Notes: generated by a model not told the origin, from the letters alone. Counted from the first letter of the stretch, positions 38,801 through 51,554 are shown. The stretch: 64,000 nt of DNA from Populus alba (GCF_005239225.2 NC_133288.1:22698169-22762168), one strand, 5' to 3'. Numbers and translations: made by a program.

Positions 38801-41800
38801 ATAAAAAAGGCAACTATCACATCCTGCGGGTAGGACAATACACATGCATGCACTTTATCACGATAAATACAGCATTTAGTGGTGATAATGACAGATGTAG
38901 TCAACCTATTGCAGCCATTTTCATGGAAAATTTTTGTTATGATAAGGAAAGGCATAGCAAGAAACTGATGTTAACTGGTTTGCTGTATACAGGAAAGAAA
39001 GGAAGAGGAATTGTTCCACAAGTGATGACAACAAAAAGGATCCAAGCCTTTGTGAGGCCTTGAAACTTATTTTCAGTCTCTAGAACCAGCATCTAGAAGA
39101 GTATATGTGCGAACATCAAAATAAAAGCACAGAAGGAAACTAGACTGGAAGCAAAAAATAAATAAGTAAGAAAATAAAATAAAATTGTAGAATACTGCAA
39201 AACCTGCTCAATTCTGTAGAAAGGGGCTAGGTGAGTGTCAAAAAAACGTTTCTCTTCAGCAACTTTACTCCCGGGCCCTACCCATAGCTGAAATAGTGCA
39301 AGCATTAGCAGTTGACTGGCATATGGAGAAAAGTAGCGCTAATAAGAGTATAACAATGAATACTAGATTAGACTGATTGCCCAGAACTTAAAGCACGGTC
39401 AAATGAGCAACAATATATACTTTTATGACTTCTCCAGGAAATAATGGCCGCACTCCCGAAGTAGAATATTGCCCCCAAATTTGTCACTTCCAAATACACA
39501 TTAGCATATCTTATGCATTTCAATAGATTCATTGAAATACACTAATTCTTTCCACAGATACTCGTCAACTTAGTTAGTTCTAGCATTTGTTGGACCCAAA
39601 AATGTCAGCAGAAAAGACTGTAGAATGGTTAAATAATTAAAACACTCCCTTTCTTTAGGATTTAAACATAAAGGATGAAAGAAGCAATTTGTATGTTAAA
39701 TTCTACCTTCTCAGGCCGTGTCTCCACCTTGAAACGGATGAGGCCTACACAAAGTAGAAGAATTACAGCCAATGACAAGCTCAACACAAGGATTGGATTT
39801 CTAGCAACCCATGTTCCATAACTCCTGAAATAGAAACAAACTAAAAGGGTAAAAAATAATTCAGCTACACTGATAGCGATAATGGGATAGACAGTGGACC
39901 TGTAGAACTTTGACATATATCCTTGCACGATTGAAAGCTGTACCCTGCTTCCAGTTTGAGGAGAATCTTCAACCATCTGGAAATTAGTAGTTAAAAGAAT
40001 TCAGTGGCAAGGAATTGGCCTATGAATTAAGGAATCGACCTACCGATCAGATGAAGGCAAAAAAAACCTACAAAATCCATTCAATAAGAATAGGTAGGAA
40101 AATGGAGGCACCTGAGCAGGAAGGTTCTCGTCCTTCTTCCTGATAACTTCACCACTGCCCTTGATATCCGACAGTGGATTCATTCTAGAAGTCTGGTTCC
40201 TTTCTCTTTTTCGATGAAACAAACCCCATCCCAAAAACATGGAAATCAATATAATATAAAGGATTGTTAGAGCAAAGTCGACACATTTGGCCTGCATGAG
40301 TTGAGCAATGAACAGTGAAACTGAATTAGAGGAACATATAAATACTTAAAGTAACAAAATCAAGGCATGTCCAACGGTATTTTTCAGCAAATTACTCTGC
40401 GTCCAAACCAAAAAAATTAAATCAGTGGAAAAGGATAAATTCAAAAGCTATATACTGGATGATAACTCGCCTTGAGAGATCCAATTCTCACTGCACAAGA
40501 ACCGCCTTCATGATGGGGAGGAGGAGCAGTATTGGCACAAACAGGAGATTGAGGGCAATCACCGCAAGAACAACCCAACGAAATATCACCACATGAATAT
40601 GTAGAAACATTCATGGGTTTCATTCCAGATGACTCAGGAGCAGTAGGCTTGAATGTCATAGCATATGGTGAGCCTGGCACATCAAGTGCGGCTCGTCTAC
40701 CAATAAATGCATACCACTCTGCCAAAAAAAATCATGGCATAAGCACTATAACTTGAACAAAATCACAGAAAAATCATGCGTAAAACGGAAGCAATAAGTC
40801 AAGGAAACATAAGAAACTACGACTCAAACTTCCTAGGAACACATAATCTTTCAGAATTTCAGTGCTGTCTGTCAATTGTGGTATGGTGAAAATGGAGGAC
40901 ACTCGTCCATCAGGAGTTCTTCCTCTTGACAGAAATTCATTCTGAGGTAGCCCCCACTTCTCTGCTTCAACCCCACCTTCCAGCAAAGTCTTCAAACCCA
41001 AAATCATCATCAACCACAGCCCATGCATCTTAAGATCATGGGTACAAAAAGAAATGTCGTGTTAACTGCTTCAACAACACCCTCGTCATGTGTGAGAGAT
41101 AGAGAGGCAGGGAGAGAAGAGACCAGATAGATGGGAGCAAGGAACCTAAGGCTACAGCTTTAAAGTAAAAAATCACCTGTAAAATTTTGAGCACCAGCAC
41201 CAATAAAATTTAGAGCTCGAGTGTTCATGGTCCCAAACTTTACGTCCTTGCAAGATTCATACAACCCTTCACCAAAAGCATCAGATGCATAAAAATCAAT
41301 GCCGCTCACTGTCAAATTGCCTTTAACCTGAAAAGAGAATAAGAAACCTCTAATAAAATTACATTCTTCGACACAAAGAATTTCCAACAAGAATTCTAAC
41401 AACCATAAGCTCAATCAAAAACACAATATTCAAAGAGCAAGCTATAACAATTTCACATTTCCATTTTAAAATTTAGAACATTTTATTATGTGAGGAATAA
41501 TAGAATTAAAAGGTACGTTTAATGAAGATGCCTTAATTCATTAACTAATTCATAGAACGGATTCAACACAAAGGAATTTCCCTTGCTCCTGATAATACAA
41601 GAACACAAAATACCTCTAGAAACCCAACCATAACACTAGGGACTACAAACCTTAGCCGTAGTGGTGACATTGATAAACGTGCTCTGATGTGGAGAGCATG
41701 TAAGCTCGCAGAACAAATTCAAAAAGTTTCTCAAACATGCTGGACAGCCAACCAGAAATGGAATTGCCTGGAAAACATTCATAAATTAATACATACACAT

Positions 41801-42756
41801 ACAACCACACATAAATATCGTTACTCTCAAACACCAAACACGAAGTCTATACTTGCTGAACTTGTGACCGTAACGTGTCGAACTGAGCTTCTGAACAACA
41901 AACATTGCCAGTAATTGTAGGACACAAGCTTTGGATCTTTTGTGAAAGCAAGTCATCTGGCTGAGAAACAACAAAAAAATAGTATATCCAGGAAGAAAAA
42001 AAAAAAAGCAAAACGCACCATCCAATTTAATTAAAAAAACAGAGAAAATCCAGATACCTTCACAGAAGGGGAACCATATGGGCAGTTCAAAACTTTCCCA
42101 TCTTCACGTGCTCCACAAATATCATACATTGCACAATATTCCTCTGAGTGTCTCTCCCTGCAAATCATTTCAAAAATAAATAAATCATCAACCCAATAAA
42201 ACTCAACCCTTTTATTTTAAGCAAAAAAAAAAACTCACCTAGATACTGCATTCCGTGTCAGAAGCAACCTAGTATCAGACCTCTCCCCGCTGACTATAGA
42301 TACAAAAAATAACACCTGAACATGCACAAAATTCAGTCCTTAAGTTTATAGAAACTGAAGCAAAAAGACAACAAAAAAAGCCTCAACAGAAGTTCTTCAT
42401 TACATACACACACTATAAGTCGCAGTGAGAGGACACGTAACAAGTAAATCGAATGCTTCATTTTCTTTAATTTTGAATAAATCTTAAATTCTACGAGCAA
42501 ATTATAGTAATTCTAATTTTTCACAGGGAAGAAGAAACGAAAACAGATGAAGTTTTTTTTTCTTATTTTTTCATAAAATTTTATCATATATATTTTTTTA
42601 AAAAAAAAAACTCGAAACAGACACATCTGAGAGGAAAAAGGGAAAAAAATGTGATGAAAAAAGAAAGGAAAAGAAAAATCTAGCCTGAAAGAAAGAAATC
42701 CAAAGCAGAAGAAGCTTCATTGTCTTGCTTGAGAACTCCATTGCAATCAGCGTCAT
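29880..42756 (-). CDS. NPC1: NPC1-like membrane sterol/lipid transporter
   Basis: Thirty-nine exons on the minus strand join in frame to 1299 aa, close to known plant NPC1 lengths. A signal peptide ([20 protein letters not shown] to about residue 34) precedes a Cys-rich lumenal domain ([32 protein letters not shown]). A first membrane segment follows ([18 protein letters not shown], about 294-311), then a lumenal loop. The sterol-sensing domain lies at about 630-800 ([16 protein letters not shown] to [14 protein letters not shown]). After a second Cys-rich loop ([11 protein letters not shown]) the C-terminal RND/patched-type segments end in SLRP. NPC1 proteins move sterols or sphingolipids out of the late endosome/vacuole membrane; Arabidopsis NPC1 affects lipid balance. 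The N-terminal in-frame stop upstream of 42756 supports the start. Introns 1 and 7 have GC donors. Confidence 0.96.
29880..42756 (-). other. NPC1: Exon map of the NPC1 gene
   Basis: Exons in transcription order: 42685-42756, 42239-42315, 42058-42157, 41853-41960, 41651-41767, 41177-41327, 40471-40718, 40112-40291, 39900-39976, 39707-39824, 39204-39287, 38526-38621, 38245-38346, 37911-37979, 37675-37770, 37484-37591, 36861-36974, 36621-36704, 36318-36446, 35436-35634, 35192-35335, 35007-35050, 34778-34861, 34616-34684, 34438-34514, 34294-34363, 34021-34170, 33500-33565, 33196-33340, 32972-33036, 32813-32878, 32444-32537, 31898-31934, 31697-31754, 31478-31588, 31093-31160, 30428-30494, 30277-30345, 29880-29966. 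Each border was chosen from splice consensus plus frame and family similarity, so individual borders could shift by a few bases. No embedded gene was recognised in the introns, apart from the exon-like stretch in intron 6. Confidence 0.85.
40774..41028 (-). other. Exon-like open stretch inside NPC1 intron 6
   Basis: An uninterrupted minus-strand frame ([12 protein letters not shown], then [20 protein letters not shown]) lies in the intron between NPC1 exons 6 and 7, preceded by an acceptor-like TGATCTTAAG. It is less AT-rich than the surrounding introns. I do not recognise the peptide. It may be a captured gene fragment, an alternative exon or chance. If spliced in NPC1 phase, the frame would end early after about twenty residues. 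Confidence 0.25.
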
Positions 42757-42767
42757 GAACTCCGCCG

Positions 42768-42788
42768 TTAATTACAGTATCTGTTCAT
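42768..42788 (-). other. Short upstream ORF in the NPC1 leader (MNRYCN)
   Basis: An ATG at 42788 opens six codons and stops (TAA, 42768-42770) 11 nt before the NPC1 ATG. Whether it lies inside the mRNA depends on the transcription start, which I cannot determine. Confidence 0.4.
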
Positions 42789-43268
42789 GGAGAGAAAGAG
42801 AGGGTGGGGGGAAGGGAGCGTAGTTGCGCTTGTAATCTGTAACGAGAGGCAAAAGTGTCGGAATTTATAGTTATTATACGATAGCAGTGGTTCTCAATTC
42901 TCTGGAAGCTGGCACTGGCAGCATTCACTGTACTCTAGCTATAAGAGCTTTTTCTGGGTCCACCTTCTTGGGATCTTTTTAGAATACGGTAGTTTCTGTT
43001 TTATGTTTTAATATATATATATATATATATATTACTTATTTATTTAAAAACATATTAAATTAATTTCTAAGTGTTTTTTATGATTTTGATATATTAATAT
43101 TAAGAATAAAATTAAAAAATATGTTTTAATATATTTTAAAATAATAAATATAAAAAAAAAAACTTTATATCACCCTACCAAACAAGCACCAAAGCTTAGG
43201 TAAAAAATAATTGGAATTAATTCAAGAGTTCTTTCCTCTTTGAGCTTTGAGCTTGTGAATTTGTGACA
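42789..43268. other. NPC1 upstream region with a MITE-like repeat
   Basis: A (TA)n tract (43011-43032) is followed by an AT-rich repeat (43000-43190) with the family core TTTTTTATGATTTTGATATATTAAT and the ending CCTACCAAACAAGCACC. The first 200 bp are probably the NPC1 promoter. Confidence 0.5.
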
Positions 43269-43411
43269 AAACAAGAATGTTTTTTTTTTTTTTTTTTTTT
43301 TGTGCCATGACATTGTGAGTACTCTTGAGGATCGAACCCAGGATCTTCGCAAAGACAAACTTTGCTGTTGACCAATGAGCTATACCCTCAAGTGTCAAAC
43401 AAGAATGTTTT
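43269..43411 (-). mobile_element. tRNA-derived SINE with 15-bp target-site duplication
   Basis: On the minus strand the element reads GACACTTGAGGGTATAGCTC onward. It has a pol III box A (TAGCTCATTGGT, about 43370-43381), a box B (GGGTTCGATCC, about 43329-43339) and a poly(A) tail of about 18 A (43284-43301). The perfect direct repeat AAACAAGAATGTTTT flanks it at 43269-43283 and 43397-43411. Box A, box B, A-tail and long target-site duplication together are diagnostic of a SINE. The body is only about 95 bp. Plant SINE families such as the SaliS group of Salicaceae are the likely relatives, but family assignment needs a database. Confidence 0.9.
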
Positions 43412-46400
43412 GATCCACTGGGAAGAAGGAGTGCAGTGGAGGTGCGCACTTGTCTCTTTGCTGCGCCTTCCCGTTCTCTCCCAATGTGAACCATTTTCAG
43501 CTTGGGATTGAGTGCAAGCAAGTAGGTAGGTGAAAGGGACGCTTTACAATTAATGCCAGGCAGTGGGAGTTCAAAATGGCTAGGTCATGACTTTCATCAC
43601 CCTACACTCTTTTTTTTTTTTGTCGTAATAATATAAATTATACATTAAAATTTTAGTTTTAAAATATTAAATTAAATTAATTTTTTAATATAAAATTAAA
43701 GTTTTGAACTTACCTCCTTAAGTGAAAGTCATTTCAACTTAAAATTTGTATAGGTTCATGTTACCTCGAACTCGTGACCGTTTAATTATTAACGCTCTAA
43801 TACCATGTCAAAAAAACCATTTCAACCCAGTAACTTAAACTGTTAGGTGAGACTCTAAGATATAATTTATATTACCTTTTACGAACCAATTCTTTAATGG
43901 CATAACAGGAGAAAGGACCTGTTTTTTTTTTTTCCTCTGCATTTGGGTTTGATCTTTTTTGTGTATGCATGTCATTCCCGTGGTGTTTTACTTATTTATT
44001 AGGTTTGTAGGGTATTCAGTGAGTCTATAAATTAGTCATGGTATACGCAAGCTGGCTTGGACAGCCCAGGTTATATATATAAAAAAATAATAATAATAAT
44101 GAAGAGAAGAAGGTCGAAAATGGCATTTGAAATCACAACTAATTAGCCTGTATTTATAGACTTGCCCTTGTCGGGAGGCAATTTTCTGCCAGAGGACGAT
44201 TGGAAGTTATTTTTGCCCAAGCTAGCTCGTTATTGACACTCGCAGCAAGTTGCAGCTAGCAACCCAGATCTCCACTCAAATTAATATTTCTATAAGTTAT
44301 CCAAATTGGTACCGTTACAACAAATTAATATTTCTTAACCATTGAATCTTCTAGAATAATAATATAAAGAACAAGCCAATATAAATAGTAATACAGACAA
44401 CAAACCAAAGATATTAATCTTCGCTGGAGATTTATTTCTTTGAAAAAGTAAATATTTTTTTTAGTTAATTTTATGTTTTTTTTTCTTATTATTATGTTTT
44501 TCTAGTTTTTTATATAAAACACTATAATTATTTTTTTAACAAGTGAAACATAAATCTTAATGAGCATGAAGGTTTTGACATGTGAAAAATCTCGTTATCC
44601 CTCGCTCCAAACTGCATTGCTCGTTAACTCAAGTCGATTACTTTATTTAAAAAAAATAAAAAGAAAAGTTGTTTTGAAAAGAATTTTTTAAAGTTAAACG
44701 GGTTTTGAATGTGTGGTGGGTTGAAAAGACATGTTAGTCTGCCAAATTAAACTAAGTCAACTCCAAATCAAATTTTTTTTTTAACCCGAGGCTGGTGGTT
44801 GGGTTTTCAGATCTACTAACCAAACCAAATCAAACCGAGTTTAATATCGGTATGGCAAACCCAATCATTGGAAAGGCAGGGGATTGATACTGCGCAGCTG
44901 GTACTCTACCCTATCATTTAGCAAATACTTAATGAGCATGAGGCCAACACCAGTATGGGGACAGATGGCGAGAGTCGCCGGAAGAAAGCTGGCAACAAAT
45001 CGTTCGGCTATTAGCGTGGGTGGGATTAATGATGGTTAGGGTGATGGTGAGGGTCCACTGGACACTGGTTCTAGATGCTGGACCCAGGTGAGAGCGAGAG
45101 AGAGAGAGAGAGAGAGAGATAGAACTACACACCTGCGGGGTTGAGTGTCCTCTCCTGGCCCTAGCCGGCCCCCTGCCTTCGGCTGTTGGCTTTTAAGGAC
45201 TCTTTTCTATGCTTTGCATGAATTGTTTTTACTTCTTCCTGTCCTTGTAATGTCAATAGACAAACACCCGTTTCATGTCATGATTGCTACTCATCTGACG
45301 TTATCATAGCTCGAGGAAGCCCAGCCACGCCTCGATCATGCAAACTTTCATGCGTTCTGTATTTATGTACAGGTAAAACTTCAATTTAGCCTCCGACCCA
45401 TCACTTAATTCTCAGTTAAGTACCTCTACATCTTCTTGTAATATAAATCCTATTTAAAATAATTAATAACCATCTATAATTTCTTGTGATGGTTAAGAGT
45501 CTTTATCTAATTAATTTACACGCACTCGTTAATCAAGTGCTGGATAGAGTTTTTTCATACACACACACACACATGCTTGCCCTCTCTCCCACAGAAAAAC
45601 TTTAGGTTAAAAGCAGATTCTCTATGTGTATCTAGATGGAGCTTTCTCATGAGAAAGTCAAAAGCTGTCAGATATCCAGATGGACTTTTGTACGTAGAAT
45701 TCTTTCTTTATTTTCCCCTTTCCAGCTTTCTTCTTCTTCTTCTTAGAAACTTTTATGAAATTTTTACTTTCGTAGGATTTACAGGATGTAAATACTGGGG
45801 CCCGTGATATATGGGCATATCTTGGACCTGTATTTTTTGACTAGTCGAGGAGCTGCACGAGTGAACTCAGAAGCAGGCTTGCTTAGAGTTCAAGCATTTG
45901 ACGTCTACAGCTCCACGCACATCGATCAATTGCAATGGCATGCACGAGAGTGTCGAGCCCTGCATGGCCAATCCAGCAGCTTTGAACACGCCTGGATCAA
46001 CAATTCATGAACGCTTTTGACACATGATTACGTGGAATCTCTTTCTTGTATAATTAGTCTCACATGCATGTGGATCATGGAGAGGGTGAAGACAGACAGA
46101 GGTTAGGAAATTCACAAGAAAATGATTGGTGATTATTAGCTGTTTATTCTCAGTCAATGAATAAAAGATGCTTAACAATGTTTAACGTTAATTTGCTGTT
46201 TCGCAATTCTTAGATATTTATTTTATTTCTTATTCTCATTTTCCAAGTTTTTTTTCATTTTCATATGTTCTAAGAACCGTTTATATATATATTTGTTTTT
46301 ATTCGTTTTAATTAGGTGTGTATGTAAGTTTTATTGATCTAGTGGTACGTGGATCTTGTTTGAATTCATATTTTGAGGAGGCAAGACCGATAATATGGTA

Positions 46401-46688
46401 TTATTAATTATAAAGTGTATTAATATTAAAAAATTTATAAACTGTTTGGTTTTAAAATAATTCTTTTATTCCATCCTACACAACGACTTGTCAAATAACT
46501 TTGAGGATCTTGGCCATACAAACACATGCATTGACTTGTTAGATAAGGAATTTTACCTCATAAATATATACACATAAATTCTATTCTTAAAAAATCAAGG
46601 GTCAATATATAATCATGCTATTTACACGAAGGCACCTAATTGAATGAATTTTCTTCAATATTATGAATAAAATTGTAACTTTTTAGAG
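43412..46688. other. Intergenic stretch with repeats, no gene
   Basis: 43620-43880 carries a dispersed repeat (CTCGTGACCGTTTAATTATT and CCATGTCAAAAAAACCATTT) related to parts of the tandem duplication at 46689. 44750-44850 is a degenerate interspersed repeat. A (GA)n tract lies at 45095-45119 and a (CA)n tract near 45559-45573. 45560-46060 is less AT-rich and has open frames on the plus strand, but no known protein or microRNA was recognised. Confidence 0.45.
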
Positions 46689-47722
46689 TACATGAACCAA
46701 GATGTAATGTTATTCAAAATTAACCTAGTGGGCTAATTATTTCTTCCCCTATCCCTTGAAGATCCCCCAATGCACTGGTCCAGACTAGTTTGATCGATGT
46801 GGGAAAAATGAAATGCTGACCTCATGATCCACAATAACTTGAAGGTTTGGATTAGAAATGATATTTATCATATATCATGCGTAAGCTCTCGTGTGCGCAA
46901 ATCCATTATAAACATGGAAAGTTATATGTGTGTGTGTGTATATATATGTTTGTGTGTGTTAAAGAATCAATTCAACTTAAAATTTAATTTATTAGATGAA
47001 GATTCAAGATATTATTTATTTTATTCTCTAATATACCCCCTTAAATAAAAGTTCTTTGAATTTAAAAACTTGTATAGATCTATATTATTTTGTGTTTATT
47101 TTTTATTAAATAAATATAAATAATAAGATTAGAATTCGTGATTACTTAATTATCAAAACTCTGATATTAAAGAAGCAATTCAATTTAAAAATTTAAATTA
47201 TTAAATGAAATTTAAAATATTATTTATATTATTTTTTTACATGTTACTGCACCTATTACATGAACCAAGATGTAATGTTATTCAAAATTAACCTAGGGGG
47301 CTAATTATGTCTTCCCCTATCCCTTGAAGACCCCCCCAATGCACTAGTCCATATTAGTTAGATGTGGGAAAAATGAAATGCTGAGCTCATAATCCACAAT
47401 AACTTGAAGGTTTGGATTAGAAATGATATTTATCATATATCATGCGTAAGCTCTCGTGTGCACAAATTCATTATAAACATGGAAACTTGATTGTATGTGT
47501 TTGTGTTAAAAAATTAATTTAACCTAAATATTTAATTTATCAAGTGAAGTTTATATTATTTTATGTTTAATTTTTATCAAATAATTAAGGATAATAAAAT
47601 TCGAATTCATGATTGTTTAATCATCAAAACTATAATATTAAAAAAAATTAATTAAAAAATTTAAATTATTATATAAGATCCAAAATATTATTTATATTAT
47701 TTTTTTACATGTTGCTGCACCA
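46689..47722. repeat. Tandem duplication, period 568 bp
   Basis: The copies begin at 46689 and 47257. They share long near-identical runs, for example CCAAGATGTAATGTTATTCA and AATAACTTGAAGGTTTGGAT. Copy 2 is shorter (about 466 bp). The right halves contain a dispersed AT-rich repeat with TTCGTGATTACTTAATTATC-type words. No coding sequence. Confidence 0.9.
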
Positions 47723-50700
47723 ATTTCTTGAGACCGAGAACTGTGTAATTATAAGAAATAAAGTTTTTGATATGAGTAGAGTTGACGGATCCCTTAACTA
47801 CTATTAGGAAGATTGATATAATGAATCACAATTTTTTTTATCGCGAAAACTATACCCGTTATAGCTAACCTCATAATTATTTCAGCAACTGTGATGGATA
47901 TAACAAAAAATAATAAAATAATTTATTTCTAATTGATGAGTATACTCATAGAGGGGTGAACGTAATTAACCAAGGATTTTATTTCTGTATTATCATCAAT
48001 CGGCCAAGAATTCGAGGTCAAGGAATGTTGAAACCTAGCCATGCATATGATTTGTTTCCCCTAACATAATTTTAATGTGCGAAAGTGGCCCTATCAACCA
48101 TAAAATCTGGATGAACTTTCTCGCATTGTTTCTAGATTCTTGGCATTTTTTGATGAGTCCACATTTGTATGCATCAACATCACAAATTCTGGCCTGATTC
48201 CACTTATTACCTCCTCCTGCTCCTCCTGCTGCTCATGTATCTATCATTTTCTTTTCTCGGCTACTTGTCGTGTTCTGAATCGCATATATATACATAAGAC
48301 AAACGAATCAAGTGGCATCAGTCTTTTAGCTTTCAACCCACTTCTTTCAATTAGGGCATTAAATAAGTTGCTCAACATGTGGCAATATATATTAATATAT
48401 ATATAATGCAGTGTGATCCTTTGAGGCTGTGCAGCTCTGTAAGGCAAGCAGGTTCTAGATCCAAGGACTGCTGGGATCTTGTGCTCTGTGATGAAATAAT
48501 TTTGAGTTGAGGGTTCCTTATGGCCTGTTCATCTCGAGCCATGAGATTTTCTATCTAGTTATGTCAGTAAAGAAGTCTTGGAGGGTCGCCGTCCCTTTTA
48601 CAAGGGGCCGTCGTCCCCAAACAGTTAACCTAGAGGATGTTACTATAGATAATTACAATACATATAGCTCATGATTAAGCATTTGACTCCGCGAGACAAG
48701 ACACAACTGTCTGCCTTCCACTTCATGATGTTCTAGGGCGTTGGTTGATAGTTGATGCCCTTGAAGCAGCAAATTAACGTGGAAAGCATAAAATTTCATT
48801 AAAAAACTAAAACGAGGACGGAGGTTTTTAGTGTTTTTTTTAATAGCATGGTCATAAGCAGCAAAATAGCACAATTGAAAAAAGAAACTACACGTTATTC
48901 TTATCAATATAATTTATTAAATTTTAATAATAAGTTGCGGTGATGAAAAAAACACAACACGTTAAATTTTAAAGGAAAAATTCAATATGACGTGCATGTT
49001 GAAGAAAACAGTATAATCATTTAAAATGTGGTATTTTACTAAAAAGGAAATCTCAGCTCTGTTAATTTTTTCTGATTATATATACTATTTAAAAAAACTC
49101 GTGATTTTTACGTTAATATTGATTAATTGAAAACCACCCCTAATTCATCAACTGCCAATAAAAATCAGAGTGTATATGAATGTATAAAAATTAAATTGAT
49201 ATTTTTTAAGGTATTTTTTATGGTTTTGATGTTAAAAACTAAAAAAAATATTATCTTAATATATTTAAAATTAAAAATCATTTTAAAAAAATACTTTATT
49301 AAACCATATTATAATTAAACACTCACCATACATGTATCCTTCCTTGTACAAGCCTCTTGAAAGTTTGATCCTAATGATAAACACTACCATGAGATTTTTC
49401 CACGGTCAAACAAAAACATCACACCTATAAACCATCATTGATCGATGAAGAAGATGGAGCACAAATTAATCAACTTAATAGTGCAGAAAAAAGATAAGAT
49501 AATAAAAATCATGGGCTCTTCGTCTTCATCATGGAGTCATGATTAGCAGGGAATGGCACCGAAGAAAGGGTCCACAGCAGCCACCACCCCACTTGGAAAG
49601 AAGATCACGAAGATCCCTTTTATAGCATTCTTGGCATCATAAGAAAGGGAGCACTCCCCTCTTGGATCAAGAAAAAGGGTGGCCGGCAATGGGGAGCGTG
49701 CAGCATGTGGAATCATGCTTCTAATTAATTGTGATTACTGTGTTTAATTATCAGTAATTAGTTTGGAATCAAATCATGTTTCATTAGTCAATTTGAGGTC
49801 TCACGTGTACAAGAGAAGCATGGGGTTTATACTAATTAATCTCATGAGCACTAACTCACACAGTTGCATATAACCCTAAGGTTTTATGATTATTTGTTTT
49901 CGTTAAAACCTGTTTTTTAAAATATTTATCACCTAAAAAATCATCGATCAATATTGTTTTTATTTAAGTATTTTTGAATAATTATAAAGCTTCAATGTCA
50001 ATAATAAATAAATAAATAAATTATTTTAATATATTTTCAATTAAAAAACAACATGTATCACAATACAAATCAAACGTTACTTGCACCCAAGCCTACCATA
50101 TATTTTTTTGTTTATTTTTAAATTTAAGATTTTTTTTTTCAATCTATAAATTATTAACTGAAATTATTATTTTCTTCTATATAATTCCATGAATACTATC
50201 TCTTACTTCGATTTAATTAACAATAAATTATCTTAACACTAATTCTAAAATTTGAATTCAAAATTCAAATCAAATAGAGAGATAAAGTTCCTTGATCACC
50301 TAACCTGAAGGCTACAATAATAATCATCATCATTTTATTTACTAGCTCGAGGTGTCTTTCTCTATCAAGCATGGATCAAAACAAGACATTCTTGTTCCAG
50401 AGTCTTTCAAGCTCCAGTGAATATGGTCATTGGCAATGATAGTCTTGACAACTCCGAGCCGACATGGACTGCAATTAATCTGCAGAGCTTAATAATGTCC
50501 CGGCAACTATAGGCGCCTCTCATTCTTATCTTGTACTTGGAACTCAGCAACTCCTGTGGTCTGAAACTCAGAATCATTGTTTTCTCTCCTTTTCAAATTA
50601 ACTTCAACAAGAACTACACTGTTTGTATCCATAAAAAATGAACAAATCAAGGAGAATACTTAACTTTGTCTGAATTACTTGTATATGGAAATGATCAGAA

Positions 50701-51554
50701 ACTGGATTGATTTCTGCTTGGTTAGGCTTGTAAATCCCAGAATATCCAACCCCAAGCTTTCTGGCTCCATAGACTTAGGATTAGGATTTACAAGTACAAA
50801 ACTATCCTGAGGTCACAGCCAACTGGACAACACGTCAGATACTAGATTTCTTCTCAAGATTACTAATTTAAATTTTATAAATTTAAAGGTAATTCAAGAC
50901 TTATATAGTTATTAATTTTAAAGCTTATGAAATTAGTTAAGATATATATAAGTTAGTAGAATACTCAAATTAATTAAAAAAAACAATATGATACAAAAAT
51001 ATAGAGCAATAATCGCATTGAATGGAGTATGCCGATGATTTGAGCTTTTTGACCAGCACATACCTGAATGTGTGTGATGAATAGTATCTTTTAATAATAA
51101 TTAAAAAAAAATTAATTAAAGAAGCTAGATAGAGAAAGAGACATAAAATAATAAATATATTTCACATATGGTATCTTTTATTTCGAATCAATAATCAAAC
51201 ATTCCATAGGAATAGATACAGGTGAACAAATCAGGGTTCAACAAACAAGAACCAAAGAGACCTTCACCGCCCCTCGAATGTCCTAATTTTAAATTATGAT
51301 TTCCTTTCCTGTGTTCTTTTTTTGTTTAATTTATACACAAAGTTTTTTTCCTTGGGTTTCCAGCTGGGTCGGGCCTGAATTACATCTCAATTTACAGGTC
51401 CAACTTGGGCATACGGGCTCAACCATCCTCTACAAAACAGCTATTTCAAACTCATGACACTGGGCCGAGAGAACATTTCTTACTCGAGTTTGGACCTCTA
51501 ATAAACATATATTGGACGTGTTACAAGTTACAAGAACCAAAAAGAAGAGCAAAA
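47723..51554. other. Intergenic stretch, no gene recognised
   Basis: MITE-like copies lie at 49185-49320 and 49895-50095. Three less AT-rich islands (48140-48640, 49500-49720, 50340-50830) could be transcribed or be decayed gene pieces. I could not match them to any family. 48410-48640 has GCCGTCGTCCCC and similar words. Confidence 0.4.

Noticed and set aside
43320..43396. A tRNA gene on the minus strand
   Set aside because: Box A and box B are present, but the ends do not form an acceptor stem. The A-tail and the 15-bp direct repeats show that it is a SINE.
43222..43521. Minus-strand open frame of 99 codons
   Set aside because: It runs through the SINE and its A-tail, giving a poly-Lys stretch. 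Not a gene.
45577..46010. Possible small protein or microRNA precursor
   Set aside because: No known microRNA sequence was seen, no convincing hairpin was found by eye, and the peptides match no family I know.
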